DNA of 64,000 nucleotides from Bradyrhizobium sp. CCGE-LA001 (GTDB taxonomy: Bacteria > Pseudomonadota > Alphaproteobacteria > Rhizobiales > Xanthobacteraceae). Position numbers and translations under genes: made by a program. Under the pieces are notes generated by a model. The model saw only the letters and a list, made by a program, of their open reading frames with translations, did no database searches and was not told the origin of the DNA. Positions 41,758 to 49,553 of this stretch are shown piece after piece. How positions within the stretch are numbered: position 1 is the stretch's first letter; every line of letters begins with the position of its first letter. The stretch covers positions 6,131,501 to 6,195,500 of the forward strand of contig NZ_CP013949.1 of NCBI RefSeq assembly GCF_000296215.2, given 5' to 3'.

Positions 41758-42111
41758 TCAGCTCGGCAAGATGCGATTTTCTCGGTCAATCAACACAACG
41801 CGCGGCTTGAACGTTCTTGCTTCCACCTCGTCAAACAAGGCATATGCAACCATGATAATTTTGTCACCGGGCAACGCGAGCCGCGCCTCTGCGCCGTTCA
41901 AGCTTATGATTCCGGAACCCCGTGGTGCCTCGACGACATAGCTTGCGAAGCGCGCTCCGGTTTCGACGTTGTAGATCTCCACGCGTTCGTTGATCAAAAA
42001 TCCCGCAGCGTCCAGTAGTGCACGATCGATCGCGACTGAGCCTTCATAGTGCAAATCGGCTTCGGTCACCGAGGCGCGGTGGATTTTGCCCTTCATCAGG
42101 GAAATTTGCAT
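41758..42111 (-). CDS. panD: Aspartate 1-decarboxylase
   Basis: 117 residues, full length for this pyruvoyl enzyme that makes beta-alanine for pantothenate. The self-cleavage site is [10 protein letters not shown], where the Gly-Ser bond is cut to create the pyruvoyl group; most homologues have GSCAID or GSITID. Further marks are Lys in MKGKIHRA, the catalytic-site stretch [13 protein letters not shown], and [22 protein letters not shown]. Start at 42111 with AGGAAGAAA upstream. The gene lies inside the bio operon between bioB and bioF remnants, an arrangement that ties pantothenate to biotin supply. It looks intact. Confidence 0.93.
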   Translation of the reverse strand: MQISLMKGKIHRASVTEADLHYEGSVAIDRALLDAAGFLINERVEIYNVETGARFASYVVEAPRGSGIISLNGAEARLALPGDKIIMVAYALFDEVEARTFKPRVVLIDRENRILPS

Positions 42112-42159
42112 TTTCTTCCTACTATTGTTTGCTGAGAATGTGCCGCTTCCCTGCTGCCC

Positions 42160-42373
42160 TCAGGCAAGTCCAGATGCGATCCCAAGCCGATTCAAAAATT
42201 CGCGTCGCGGTCACGCTGCGGATTCTTTGTGGTCAATAGCACATCGCCGATGAAGATCGAATTCGCAGATGGTCAAACGGCAGGCTATAAAGCGCCTCGG
42301 CATCGGCGCGTTTCCAATCCCTGCGAACTGGCGCGCTGTTGCCGCCGCCGCATTCGTTCAAGACATCAGCCAT
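42160..42373 (-). pseudogene. bioB: Biotin synthase remnant with large internal deletion
   Basis: From the ATG at 42373 the frame reads MADVLNECGGGNSAPVRRDW then KRADAEALYSLPFDHL, the N-terminal 36 residues of rhizobial BioB. The next recognisable piece, in another frame, is ANSIFIGDVLLTTKNPQRD, then FLNRLGIASGLA up to a stop at 42160. This is the C-terminal part of BioB (ANSIFYGxKLLTTxNP). All of the radical SAM core, including the CxxxCxxC cluster, is missing, so about 250 codons have been deleted. A second shift lies in a T-run before FLNRL. The remnant follows directly on the BioR-type boxes. Confidence 0.85.
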
Positions 42374-42408
42374 AAGCTTTCTCGCGAAATCATAGATATT
42401 TTGGAAAA

Positions 42409-42418
42409 TTATCTATGA
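42409..42418. promoter_or_regulatory. BioR-box-like operator before bioB
   Basis: TTATCTATGA differs at one position from the BioR palindrome TTATMKATAA. It lies 36 bp upstream of the bioB start. A weaker site, TCATAGATAT (two mismatches), lies at 42390-42399. Together they fit repression of the bio operon by the divergent GntR-type regulator. Confidence 0.65.
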
Positions 42419-42472
42419 CTATTACTCTGGATTGATGCTAACTGAGGGCACGCACGAGTGCACTCGTTTTTC

Positions 42473-42489
42473 TGATAGATAATCTATGA
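42473..42489. promoter_or_regulatory. Two overlapping BioR-box-like sites at the bioR start
   Basis: TGATAGATAA (42473-42482, one mismatch to TTATMKATAA) overlaps TAATCTATGA (42480-42489, two mismatches), and the second covers the bioR start codon. This suggests autoregulation by steric block of initiation. Confidence 0.6.
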
Positions 42490-43133
42490 TGACTGGTGGC
42501 GAGAACTTGACGACAGCTGGCCGCATCGCCGCGTCGATCGGCCAACGCATAATCACCGGCGCCCTACCGCCGGATGCCCCACTCCGCCAGGATCATGTCG
42601 CGCGAGAATTTCATTCAAGTCACGTCCCGGTTCGCGAAGCATTCCGGCAATTGGAGGCTCAACATCTTGTCGTTGCGGCGCCTCGTCGCGGCGTTCGAGT
42701 TGCCCCGCTCGATATTAGTTCGGTCAGGGAAATCGCCGAGATGCGCGCCGCGCTGGAAGTGATCGCGTTACGCAATGCAGCTCTAAGGCTCACATCGACC
42801 CATTTGGCACGGATCGAGCTCGCCGTGATTGAAGGAGACAATGCCGAGACGCTCCAGGATTTTGAGACGGCGAACCGCGCCTTTCACCACGAGCTGGTTG
42901 CGCCCTGTGCGATGCCGCGACTGCTGGCCAGCCTGGGCGCCTTGCAGCTCGCAAATTCTAGGCTGGTGTTCGCGATGGCGCGCAGCGCCGGCTGGCGGCC
43001 CCGGCCCAATCAGGATCACCGCCTGATTCTTCAATCACTGCGCGCGCGCAACATCGATCAAGCCTGCAATCTCCTCGCGCGCCACATCCAAACGATCGAG
43101 CGCCTTGCCTTGCCCTCGCCCTGCCAGGGATGA
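42486..43133 (+). CDS. bioR: GntR-family biotin regulator (BioR-like)
   Basis: 215 residues, GntR superfamily, FadR/VanR-type. The N-terminal winged helix (residues 10-75) reads GRIAASIGQRIITGALPPDA, then LRQDHVAREFHSSHVPVREAFRQLEAQHLV. The C-terminal helical FCD-like domain has AEMRAALEVIALRNAAL, FHHELVAPC and the HxxH-type DHRLILQSLRARN. BioR represses biotin genes in Brucella, Agrobacterium and other alphaproteobacteria and binds TTATMKATAA. Here the gene diverges from the bio operon, and sites of that kind lie between them. The protein appears intact, although its main target operon is broken. Identification rests on family, position and operator sites together. Confidence 0.85.
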   Translation: MMTGGENLTTAGRIAASIGQRIITGALPPDAPLRQDHVAREFHSSHVPVREAFRQLEAQHLVVAAPRRGVRVAPLDISSVREIAEMRAALEVIALRNAALRLTSTHLARIELAVIEGDNAETLQDFETANRAFHHELVAPCAMPRLLASLGALQLANSRLVFAMARSAGWRPRPNQDHRLILQSLRARNIDQACNLLARHIQTIERLALPSPCQG

Positions 43134-43218
43134 GCGTTGTTATGTGGCGTGCGGCATTGCGGCGGGATGCAATCCAAGATAATCAGGCGGTTCAACTTCG
43201 ATCAGCGTACGGCCAACC

Positions 43219-43539
43219 ATGATACGTCACATCGTCTTCTTCACCGCCAAGAACAAAGCCCACGTTGAGCAAATGATCGACGGCTTGTCGGTCCTCACGG
43301 CGATTCCGCATGCACGGCGGCTGGAGGTCGCCCGCAACCGCAAGACCGACCAGCTCGGCAACGACGTCGACGTTATCGTCTATGGCGAGTTCGACAGTGA
43401 GGTGGATCTCACAGCCTACAAGGAGCATGCCCTTTACCAGGAATCGATCAAGCGGGTGCGACCGCTCCGCGAACTGCGTATCGCGGCCGACTATGAAGTG
43501 TCGGTTGAGCGGGTTATTTCGACGTCAGGGACGGGCTAG
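43219..43539 (+). CDS. Dabb (stress-response alpha/beta barrel) domain protein
   Basis: 106 residues. The Dabb-domain pattern is visible from the start: MIRHIVFFTAKNKAHVEQMI (beta strand with the HIVFF motif, then helix), a middle strand VDVIVYGEFDSEVDL, and AYKEHALYQESIKRVRPL, where the HP/HxxY-type helix lies. Such small dimeric barrels include stress proteins and some cyclases in polyketide and resorcylic-acid pathways. It follows bioR by 85 bp and precedes the pabB-like gene by about 120 bp on the same strand, so it may be co-transcribed with either. No exact role can be given. Confidence 0.82.
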   Translation: MIRHIVFFTAKNKAHVEQMIDGLSVLTAIPHARRLEVARNRKTDQLGNDVDVIVYGEFDSEVDLTAYKEHALYQESIKRVRPLRELRIAADYEVSVERVISTSGTG

Positions 43540-43659
43540 TCAGGCGGACGGGGCGTATTGGCCTGACGGTTCATTCACGAGTGCTTCAGAAGCACACTCT
43601 CGCCAGACCAACAGTTGAAAAACTTTCTGCACTCCTACGGGCCGGAGACCGACAGCCAA

Positions 43660-45054
43660 ATGCAGGTCCGTGAGCTGCCATGGATCGATCCTGTCACGGC
43701 GATGCGCCGTCTCGCGCATAGACCCCAACTCATGTTTCTCGACAGCGCCACAAAGCATGGGTCACTGGGGCGCTATTCATATCTGGCTTGCGATCCGTTC
43801 AGCACCTTTATGGTCGCGGATGGACAGGCGAGTTGCGACGGAATAGTGATGAAGGGCGATCCATGGGAAATGCTCCGTGTCCTTCTCGCGCAATATTCCG
43901 GGGAGCATCGCCATGATCTTCCGCCCTTCCAGGGCGGCGCGGCTGGTTTTTTCTCCTATGATCTGAACCGGACGTTGGAGCGATTGCCGACGCCGGCATT
44001 TCCCGGTCAGGGCCTGCCTCAATCTATCCTGCATTTCTATGACGTAATTCTCGCCCATGATCATCGTGACGGCAGATGCTGGATCGTTTCTACCGGATGG
44101 CCGGAGCAGGATCCAGTATCCCGGGGCGCGCGTGCGGGCCGTCGCGCCGGTGAGTTTGCAAGATTGCTCGCCAGCCCGGCGCCCCTGTGGAACGGCTTCC
44201 CCGGTATATCGGGAAGATGGCGCTCGAACTTCAGTCGAGAGGGATACATCGCGACAGTACAGCGCGTCATCGACTTGATCCTTGATGGGGACGTCTTCCA
44301 AGCCAATATTGCGCAACGCTTCAGCGCGCAGCTGCCGACCTCGTTCGATCCGCTGGCCTTCTACTGCCGCCTGCGATCATTGAACCCCGCCCCGTTTGCA
44401 GCGCTCCTGCGCTACGGCAAGTTGACTATTGCATCGAGCTCGCCAGAGCGGTTCCTGAAGCTCGACGGGCGACAGGTCCAAACGCGCCCCATCAAAGGCA
44501 CGATTGCCCGCTCCGCTGACGCTGGGAAAGATCGACGCCGTGCAGAAATCCTTGTTGCATCTGAAAAGGATCGCGCTGAGAACACCATGATCGTGGATCT
44601 TTTGCGCAACGATCTTTCCCGCGTGTGCACCGCGCATTCTGTGGAGGTTCCAGCGCTCTGCGAACTCGAATCTTATGCCTCAGTGCACCACCTCGTGTCG
44701 ACCGTTTCGGGTCTACTTGCAGCGGACCAAGACGCCGTCAGCCTGTTACGAGCTTGCTTTCCCGGCGGTTCCATTACCGGGGCACCGAAGGTACGCGCAA
44801 TGGAAATCATCTCGGAAATCGAGCGTGTGGCGCGCGAGGTCTATTGCGGGGCGATCGGCTTTATAGGTTTTGACGGTCATATGGACACGAACATCGCGAT
44901 CCGCACGGTCACGATCAACGACGGCTTGGCCGTATTTCATGCGGGTGGCGGTGTGACGGCGATGTCAGACCCGGAGGCAGAATACGAGGAGACACTCGCC
45001 AAGGCAGAGCGAATATTTGATGCGTTCCGGGCTGAAACATCCGGTGCGACATGA
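43660..45054 (+). CDS. pabB: Aminodeoxychorismate synthase component I (PabB-type)
   Basis: 464 residues from the ATG at 43660 (MQVRELPWIDPVTAM); an in-frame TTG at 43615 is also open. Chorismate-utilising enzyme. The decisive motif is PIKGT with K279; PabB proteins have this Lys, while anthranilate synthases have PIAGT. Further marks are GDVFQANIAQRF, SSPERFLKL, KDRAENTMIVDLLRNDLSR, FPGGSITGAPKVRAMEII, and YCGAIGFIGFDG. It should aminate chorismate to 4-amino-4-deoxychorismate with ammonia from the following gene, toward p-aminobenzoate or a related metabolite. It overlaps pabA by four bases. A TrpE assignment is less likely because of the PIKGT Lys. Confidence 0.87.
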   Translation: MQVRELPWIDPVTAMRRLAHRPQLMFLDSATKHGSLGRYSYLACDPFSTFMVADGQASCDGIVMKGDPWEMLRVLLAQYSGEHRHDLPPFQGGAAGFFSYDLNRTLERLPTPAFPGQGLPQSILHFYDVILAHDHRDGRCWIVSTGWPEQDPVSRGARAGRRAGEFARLLASPAPLWNGFPGISGRWRSNFSREGYIATVQRVIDLILDGDVFQANIAQRFSAQLPTSFDPLAFYCRLRSLNPAPFAALLRYGKLTIASSSPERFLKLDGRQVQTRPIKGTIARSADAGKDRRRAEILVASEKDRAENTMIVDLLRNDLSRVCTAHSVEVPALCELESYASVHHLVSTVSGLLAADQDAVSLLRACFPGGSITGAPKVRAMEIISEIERVAREVYCGAIGFIGFDGHMDTNIAIRTVTINDGLAVFHAGGGVTAMSDPEAEYEETLAKAERIFDAFRAETSGAT

Positions 45055-45635
45055 TTGCGATCATCGACAATTACGATTCCTTCGTCTTCAACATCGCGCG
45101 GTATTTCAAGACGCTCGGTGAATCAACCGAGGTCCTTCGGAACGATGTGGTCAGCATCAGTGATCTTGTTGCGCTCAAGCCGCGAGCTATCGTCATCTCT
45201 CCCGGTCCCTGCACGCCGAGTGAAGCGGGAATATCCACCGCCGTCATACGCGAGCTTACGGGATCTGTCCCAATTCTCGGCATCTGCCTCGGACACCAGT
45301 GCATCGGGAGCGTTTTCGGCGGACGCGTCGTGCGCGCAGGTCGTCCCATGCATGGGCATGCCTCGCATATAAGACATGACGGGCGGGGGCTTTTCACAGG
45401 ACTGCCGTCCCCGCTTTGCGTCGGCCGCTACCATTCTCTTGTCGTTGAGTTCGGCGAGGCTTGCTCGCCAGATCTCGTGGTGACCGCGCGTTCGGAAGAT
45501 GGCGAGGTCATGGCCCTTGCGCATCGTTATCAACCAACTTTCGGCCTCCAGTTTCATCCCGAATCGATACTTACTCACCGAGGACATGTGCTGCTCACAA
45601 ATTTCCTGCGGCATGCACGGACTTCCTGCCCATGA
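45051..45635 (+). CDS. pabA: Glutamine amidotransferase component II (PabA/TrpG-type)
   Basis: 194 residues. Class I glutamine amidotransferase that supplies ammonia to the chorismate enzyme. N-terminus IAIIDNYDSFVFNIARYF, oxyanion-hole strand VISPGPCTPSEAG, nucleophile Cys in GICLGHQCIG, then MHGHASHIRHDG, GRYHSLVVE, and the His-Glu pair in FGLQFHPESILT. The triad is complete. ATGA overlap with pabB indicates translational coupling. PabA and TrpG cannot be told apart by sequence alone; the partner enzyme decides for PabA. Confidence 0.9.
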   Translation: MIAIIDNYDSFVFNIARYFKTLGESTEVLRNDVVSISDLVALKPRAIVISPGPCTPSEAGISTAVIRELTGSVPILGICLGHQCIGSVFGGRVVRAGRPMHGHASHIRHDGRGLFTGLPSPLCVGRYHSLVVEFGEACSPDLVVTARSEDGEVMALAHRYQPTFGLQFHPESILTHRGHVLLTNFLRHARTSCP

Positions 45636-45988
45636 CGTACGGAGATCATTGCCCAGATGGAGGCTGCCAGCGATAATGCTATTAGGTTCTTAAGTTTCGA
45701 ACAGTGGGAATGCCGTGAAGAAAATCTGGGGCGAACGCCTCGTAAGCCTGCTTGCCAGCGATATGCAGTTGCAGGAACGAGCTTACCTCGCTCGTCACAT
45801 CCCTGACTAACCTTCCTGCAGGGCCGACGGCGCAGCCGCTGAATGAAACCATTGACGCGGTCCGATGTCTCCGTTCTCCCACGACACGACGATGGTGTTT
45901 AGGGCATAGCTGGTTCATAATCAGCGGAAACATTGCTGTGTAGCACGCCTGCCGCAGCAAACCTCCATTGTGCGGGCAAGATCAGGGC
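45636..45988. other. Region between pabA and the PLP lyase gene
   Basis: About 350 bp. A minus-strand frame here (45960 down) ends with a protein-like stretch RDVTSEVSSFLQLHIAGKQA and may be a remnant of an unknown gene; nothing definite. Confidence 0.35.
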
Positions 45989-47041
45989 ATGAACAGCTCC
46001 CCTTCTTTATCTGTCGATGCGATTGCAGCCGAGCTACGCCGCCTCGATCCCGCATACTCGCCCACGCCACTGCTGAACCTTCCTGCGTTGGCGAACCGGC
46101 TCGGAGTGGCGCAGGTGCTCGCGAAGGACGAAGGCCGCCGCACGCTCGGCAGCTTCAAGTCGCTTGGTGGCACCTATGCCGGATTACGCGCGCTCGCCCG
46201 GGCCTCGGGTATGCAGGTGGCGGACCTTCTCGGGACCAGACCCAAGGGGCAACCGACGCTAATCTGCGCCAGTGACGGTAATCACGGCCTCGCGGTGGCT
46301 GCCGCGGCGCGCTTTGCGGGGGCGACAGCCCGCGTGTTCCTGCATGAGGGCGTGCCGCACGCGCGCGCGCGCCGCATCGAGAATCAGGGTGCCGAGATCG
46401 TTTGGGTGCTCGGCACATACGACGATGCAGTCGATGCGGCCGCAGCGGCGGCCTGCCAAGGCCCGAGCATTCTTGTCGCCGACACGACCGACGATCCGAA
46501 TGACCCCATCGTTTGCGACGTCATGGCGGGATATGGCGTTGCGGCAGCGGAAATCCAAAATCAGGTGGATTTCGCCCGTCATGGGCGTCCGACGCACGTC
46601 TTTATACAGGCTGGCGTCGGCGGACTCGCCGCCGCTGTCGCCGAGGGTCTCTCGGGTTGGCTGTCACCTCCGGGACATTTCGTTTCGGTCGAGCCGGAAA
46701 GCGCGGCGTGTGTTGCGCCCGCGCTCGCGGCCGGCCGCCCGATTCAGGTGGAGGGTGATCTCCGCACGTCGGCCGAGATGCTTTCCTGCGGCCGAGCGAG
46801 CGCGCCTGCCATTGCGGTGCTGAGGCGGCACGGCGCTCGGCCCATCACCGTGTCCGAGGCGGAACTGGTGGATGCTGTTCGCTTGCTCTCCGCCTATGAT
46901 CTGGCCACCACCACATCCTCTGCAGCAGGCCTGGCCGGGGCGATGGCTGCCCTGGCACGCCCAAGCCATACAAGCGATCTCGGCCTGGACGGGCGGAGCC
47001 GCATTCTCGTTCTCCTCACCGAACGCGCCCTAGACGCCTAA
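45989..47041 (+). CDS. Diaminopropionate ammonia-lyase-like PLP enzyme
   Basis: 350 residues from the ATG at 45989; an in-frame TTG at 45968 is open as well. Fold type II PLP enzyme of the tryptophan-synthase-beta group. The PLP-Lys segment is LGSFKSLGGTYAGLRAL near residue 60, the phosphate or Asn segment ICASDGNHGLAVAAAARFAG, and the glycine loop IQAGVGGLAAAVAEGL. The pattern YSPTPLLNLPALANRLGVAQ at the start matches diaminopropionate ammonia-lyases, which split 2,3-diaminopropionate to pyruvate and ammonia; threonine-dehydratase-type activities are alternatives. It follows pabA by 350 bp on the same strand, so a functional link to pabBA is possible but unproven. Confidence 0.8.
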   Translation: MNSSPSLSVDAIAAELRRLDPAYSPTPLLNLPALANRLGVAQVLAKDEGRRTLGSFKSLGGTYAGLRALARASGMQVADLLGTRPKGQPTLICASDGNHGLAVAAAARFAGATARVFLHEGVPHARARRIENQGAEIVWVLGTYDDAVDAAAAAACQGPSILVADTTDDPNDPIVCDVMAGYGVAAAEIQNQVDFARHGRPTHVFIQAGVGGLAAAVAEGLSGWLSPPGHFVSVEPESAACVAPALAAGRPIQVEGDLRTSAEMLSCGRASAPAIAVLRRHGARPITVSEAELVDAVRLLSAYDLATTTSSAAGLAGAMAALARPSHTSDLGLDGRSRILVLLTERALDA

Positions 47042-47107
47042 ACGTGGTCACGGTGATGTTCGCTCCTGGCAGACAATGTTTGGAAGGCCGAGGGCTTCAT
47101 CATCGGA

Positions 47108-47629
47108 TTATCGGCGGTCCGTGTCCGGCTCGGAGACCAGCGGCGCGCCCCCGACGGAGACCGGCCCTTCTGGTTTCGACGGGCGACTGGCTCTTGTTAT
47201 CGGCTTTGAAGTGGTTTGGGCTGCTGGCGGACGAGGATCGGCAGGAGGAGACGCAGAAGTCACTGGGCTCTGCAGCGACTCCATTCTCGAAGTCAGGACT
47301 GCGATTTGATCCAACATTCGCTGCAAATCGGTTTGCTGTGCAGTGACGTTGCGGTTGAGCGCCGCAAGCTCTTCGCTTGCCTCCTGCTGTGCCAAGCGAA
47401 TCTCCGAAAGGATCGCTTTGTCTTCAGACGACAACGCCGGCATCGCGGCGATTTCAGGTGCCCCTGAAGCCTCCAGGAATCTGTCGATATGGGGCCAGCA
47501 ATAGGCTCCGCCAACGCACAGGGCGGTGAGGATGGCGACAAGTCCAAGAACCCACTGAAAGCGTCTTGATGATTTGCGCAAGACGGCGGGCAACTCCGAG
47601 CCGTTCGCTTGATCAATCACATCCAGCAT
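47108..47629 (-). CDS. Unknown single-span membrane protein with coiled coil
   Basis: 173 residues from the ATG at 47629 (MLDVIDQANGSELPAVLRKS); the frame opens at 47650. A single membrane helix (WVLGLVAILTALCVGGAYCW) lies near residues 25-45. It is followed by a helical coiled-coil stretch (LSEIRLAQQEASEELAALNR ... QQTDLQRMLDQIAVLTSRME) and a Pro/Ser-rich tail. The tail likely faces the periplasm. Proteins of this layout are repeatedly found in rhizobial symbiosis islands with unknown function. It converges with the PLP lyase gene, 66 bp apart. Confidence 0.65.
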   Translation of the reverse strand: MLDVIDQANGSELPAVLRKSSRRFQWVLGLVAILTALCVGGAYCWPHIDRFLEASGAPEIAAMPALSSEDKAILSEIRLAQQEASEELAALNRNVTAQQTDLQRMLDQIAVLTSRMESLQSPVTSASPPADPRPPAAQTTSKPITRASRPSKPEGPVSVGGAPLVSEPDTDRR

Positions 47630-48320
47630 CCCTTGTTCAGAATATTGCAATGGCGCTCGTTGACGCGCTTGTCGATGATGGTCAAGACTCTACTGAGTCG
47701 TTTGTGCAAAATGAATTTGTCGTCGCACAAAGGTCCCAGGAAGATCACTCCGCTTCAACGCATATTCGCGCCCCAGTCCAAAGATGAATAAGCACGCCCG
47801 CAGTTGACCGTTAATTAGCTGAGCCCCACCTGCCCTGCGATGTATCTAGCCTTCAACCGACCGGTATTTTCCCGCGCTAACCGGCCACTCAGCGCAGTAA
47901 CGCTACACAAGAACAAGCACGCTACGACTGCGGCAATCGAAGTTCACCTGCGGCGTTCCTCCGCGCAGGCCGCGAGCAAATCGCGGTCGCGCTTCAGCCG
48001 GATGGATAGCTTCGGGAAACTTTCTTTTGCAAGGTCCCTCCCTCAACGAGCGCTCGTCTGGGGCTGATCAGAGATGACTAGAATGCTTAGCCGGCTTCGC
48101 TGCATGATTCCTGCTGCAATTTAGGTAAGAGCGCATATTTCAAGCGCGAGCGCCCGAAAGATCGCAGACTCAGCGGGAAACACCGGATGTAATGGCATTA
48201 CTGAGTTTCGAAGGCTAAACTCGGACGTTTGTAGGCCCAGCCGCCAGTCGGCTGGTTCAATGCGACGGCATGTTCCCCGGGACGCTAAGAGCAACGGATC
48301 ACTGTCTGCCGCTTCATAAT
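47630..48320. other. Stretch upstream of the tRNA/intron locus, no confident gene
   Basis: No recognisable coding frame. The 5' half of a leucine tRNA could not be recognised cleanly here or just after it. Confidence 0.4.
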
Positions 48321-48351
48321 TGGGCGGTTATCGGAGGAAGTGTTCGGAAAT

Positions 48352-48361
48352 GCGTGGACTT
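48352..48361 (+). other. Probable end of the tRNA-Leu 5' exon (anticodon stem and CTT)
   Basis: GCGTGGACTT ends with CTT, which pairs with GAG (48369-48371) in the intron's internal guide. The five bases GTGGA pair with TCCGT of the 3' exon using two wobbles, rebuilding an anticodon stem. Bases further upstream do not form a convincing D arm or acceptor strand, so the 5' half may be degenerate. Confidence 0.4.
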
Positions 48362-48556
48362 AAGCCATTGAGTGCCTTTGGGGGAAACTCCAGGAGCAGA
48401 ACTGCTCAAAGTCGGGGAAACCTTCACTGGCAATCCCGAGCCAAGCCCCCGCCAGGGGGCTAGACGGGCAGCACCTACAGCGGACAAAACGCCAGGGTGA
48501 AGGGATAGTCCAGACCACGAACGCCGGATGGCGGCGGCGAAAGCCGAAGTGGTAAG
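48362..48556 (+). ncRNA. Group I self-splicing intron (IC3, Azoarcus-like) in a tRNA-Leu
   Basis: 195 nt closely following the Azoarcus tRNA-Ile intron plan. Visible core elements: internal guide GAGTGCC near the 5' end; GGGAAACTCC (P2); GCTCAAAGTCGGGGAAACC (P3/P4); GGCAATCCCGAGCCAAGCC (Q element, P4-P6); GGCTAGACGG (R element, P7); AAACGC then GGTGAAGG (P3/P8); GATAGTCCAG (S element, P7). It finishes with a GGCGAAAGCC-type P9 tetraloop and a terminal G at 48556. The guide GAG pairs with the exon CTT, with the usual U-G pair at the splice site. Joined exons would read anticodon TAG, so the intron would sit between anticodon bases 34 and 35 as in cyanobacterial tRNA-Leu. One P7 pair appears to be a G-U rather than the Azoarcus A-U, which may or may not matter. 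Confidence 0.82.
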
Positions 48557-48610
48557 AGAATCCGTGGGGCCGCAAGGCCTGTGCCGGTTCGAGTCCGGCC
48601 GCCCGCACCA
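48557..48610 (+). tRNA. tRNA-Leu 3' exon (anticodon probably UAG)
   Basis: It starts AGAATCCGT (last two anticodon bases, loop and anticodon-stem strand), continues with a long variable arm GGGGCCGCAAGGCCT typical of leucine tRNAs, a perfect T arm GCCGG-TTCGAGT-CCGGC, acceptor strand CGCCCGC, and A plus an encoded CCA. An acceptor 5' strand GCGGGCG was not found in the expected place upstream. The locus is therefore either a split/degenerate tRNA gene or the duplicated 3' end left by element integration. Confidence 0.75.
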
Positions 48611-48696
48611 CAGTTTTCAACAGCAACTAAAGGATACGGAATCGGGGTATTGCCTCTCTGCACAACCTTGAAGAGTATGTATTGGGGGGAGAGGAC

Positions 48697-49542
48697 ATGA
48701 CTTTTGCTTTAGGAATGCATCCAGGCACCACTTGGCACAAGTGCGATTTCCAATGCCATACACCAAGAGACCAAGCTTGGTCCGGTTCTCCAGACCTACC
48801 GGGCGGGAGCGAGGCCGATGAACAGGCGCGTGCCGCATGGGCCGAATCTTTCATCGCAGCAGCCGAAGCTGCAAAACTGAGCGCGGTCGCGATCTCCGAT
48901 CATCACGATATATGCCTCTCAACCTACGTAATTGAAGCTGCCAAACGGCTTGGATCCGAAGTCAGAGTGTTTCCTGCGGTGGAAATCACCTGCTCTGATA
49001 ATGCTCAGTGCATCGCAATCTTCGATCCATCGCTTGCAGCAGATACTCAGAAGCTCGCTTTAGCCGCAGCCGGCAACATTTTGATGGCTCCTGAATCCGG
49101 AGCGAAGACATGCGCCATCCAACCTGCCAAATCGACGGTTTCCGAGTTCGTCGCGGCAATCCAAGACGAACAGTACCTGAAAGACTGTTGCTTGGTGCTC
49201 CCGCACTTCAGCACAGAAGATGACCATAAGAGCCTTAATGAGCCGGGACATCACCCACGCTTCGCCAATCTCCCAATCGATGGCGTATACATAGAGCGTC
49301 CGTATAGCGGGCTCGACACTACAACAATCGACAAAATTCGCGGCAAGATAAACGATTGGGGCAAAAGGCGACGAGCGATCATCGCCACCGGGGACAACCG
49401 CACCGCAGATTGGCAGAGGCTCGGTAAGCACGACTGCTGGATAAAGTTAGGTGAACATTCCATTGAGGCGCTACGTCAGGCTCTTTTGGCAGACGAGGCC
49501 CGCATTGCATTTGAGCCCCCTGCATCTCCCCCGAGCATTTAG
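48697..49542 (+). CDS. PHP-domain phosphoesterase, likely N-terminal half of a PHP-ATPase defence protein
   Basis: 281 residues from the ATG at 48697, preceded by a strong GGGGGGAGAGG site. PHP-fold metal motifs are visible: WHKCDFQCHTPRD (family HxH motif altered to QCH), AVAISDHHDICLS near residue 70, FPAVEITCSDN, LVLPHFS near residue 165 and IIATGDNR near residue 225. PHP domains hydrolyse phosphoesters using three metals. The protein ends EPPASPPSI. The following gene continues, in the next frame, the protein that would be expected to follow (ISPEHLVELRV...). So these are probably two halves of one TrlF-like PHP-plus-ATPase protein, broken by a one-base shift in a C-run near 49511-49516. 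It begins 86 bp after the tRNA 3' end. Confidence 0.75.
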   Translation: MTFALGMHPGTTWHKCDFQCHTPRDQAWSGSPDLPGGSEADEQARAAWAESFIAAAEAAKLSAVAISDHHDICLSTYVIEAAKRLGSEVRVFPAVEITCSDNAQCIAIFDPSLAADTQKLALAAAGNILMAPESGAKTCAIQPAKSTVSEFVAAIQDEQYLKDCCLVLPHFSTEDDHKSLNEPGHHPRFANLPIDGVYIERPYSGLDTTTIDKIRGKINDWGKRRRAIIATGDNRTADWQRLGKHDCWIKLGEHSIEALRQALLADEARIAFEPPASPPSI

Positions 49543-49553
49543 TAGAGCTGCGC

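Noticed and set aside
43660..45054. Calling the chorismate enzyme anthranilate synthase (TrpE)
   Set aside because: The PIKGT motif with Lys is typical of PabB; TrpE has PIAGT.
48370..48560. First read as RNase P RNA or tmRNA because of the TAGTCC and GGTAAGAG segments
   Set aside because: The order of elements matches a group I intron core instead, and a tRNA 3' exon follows directly.
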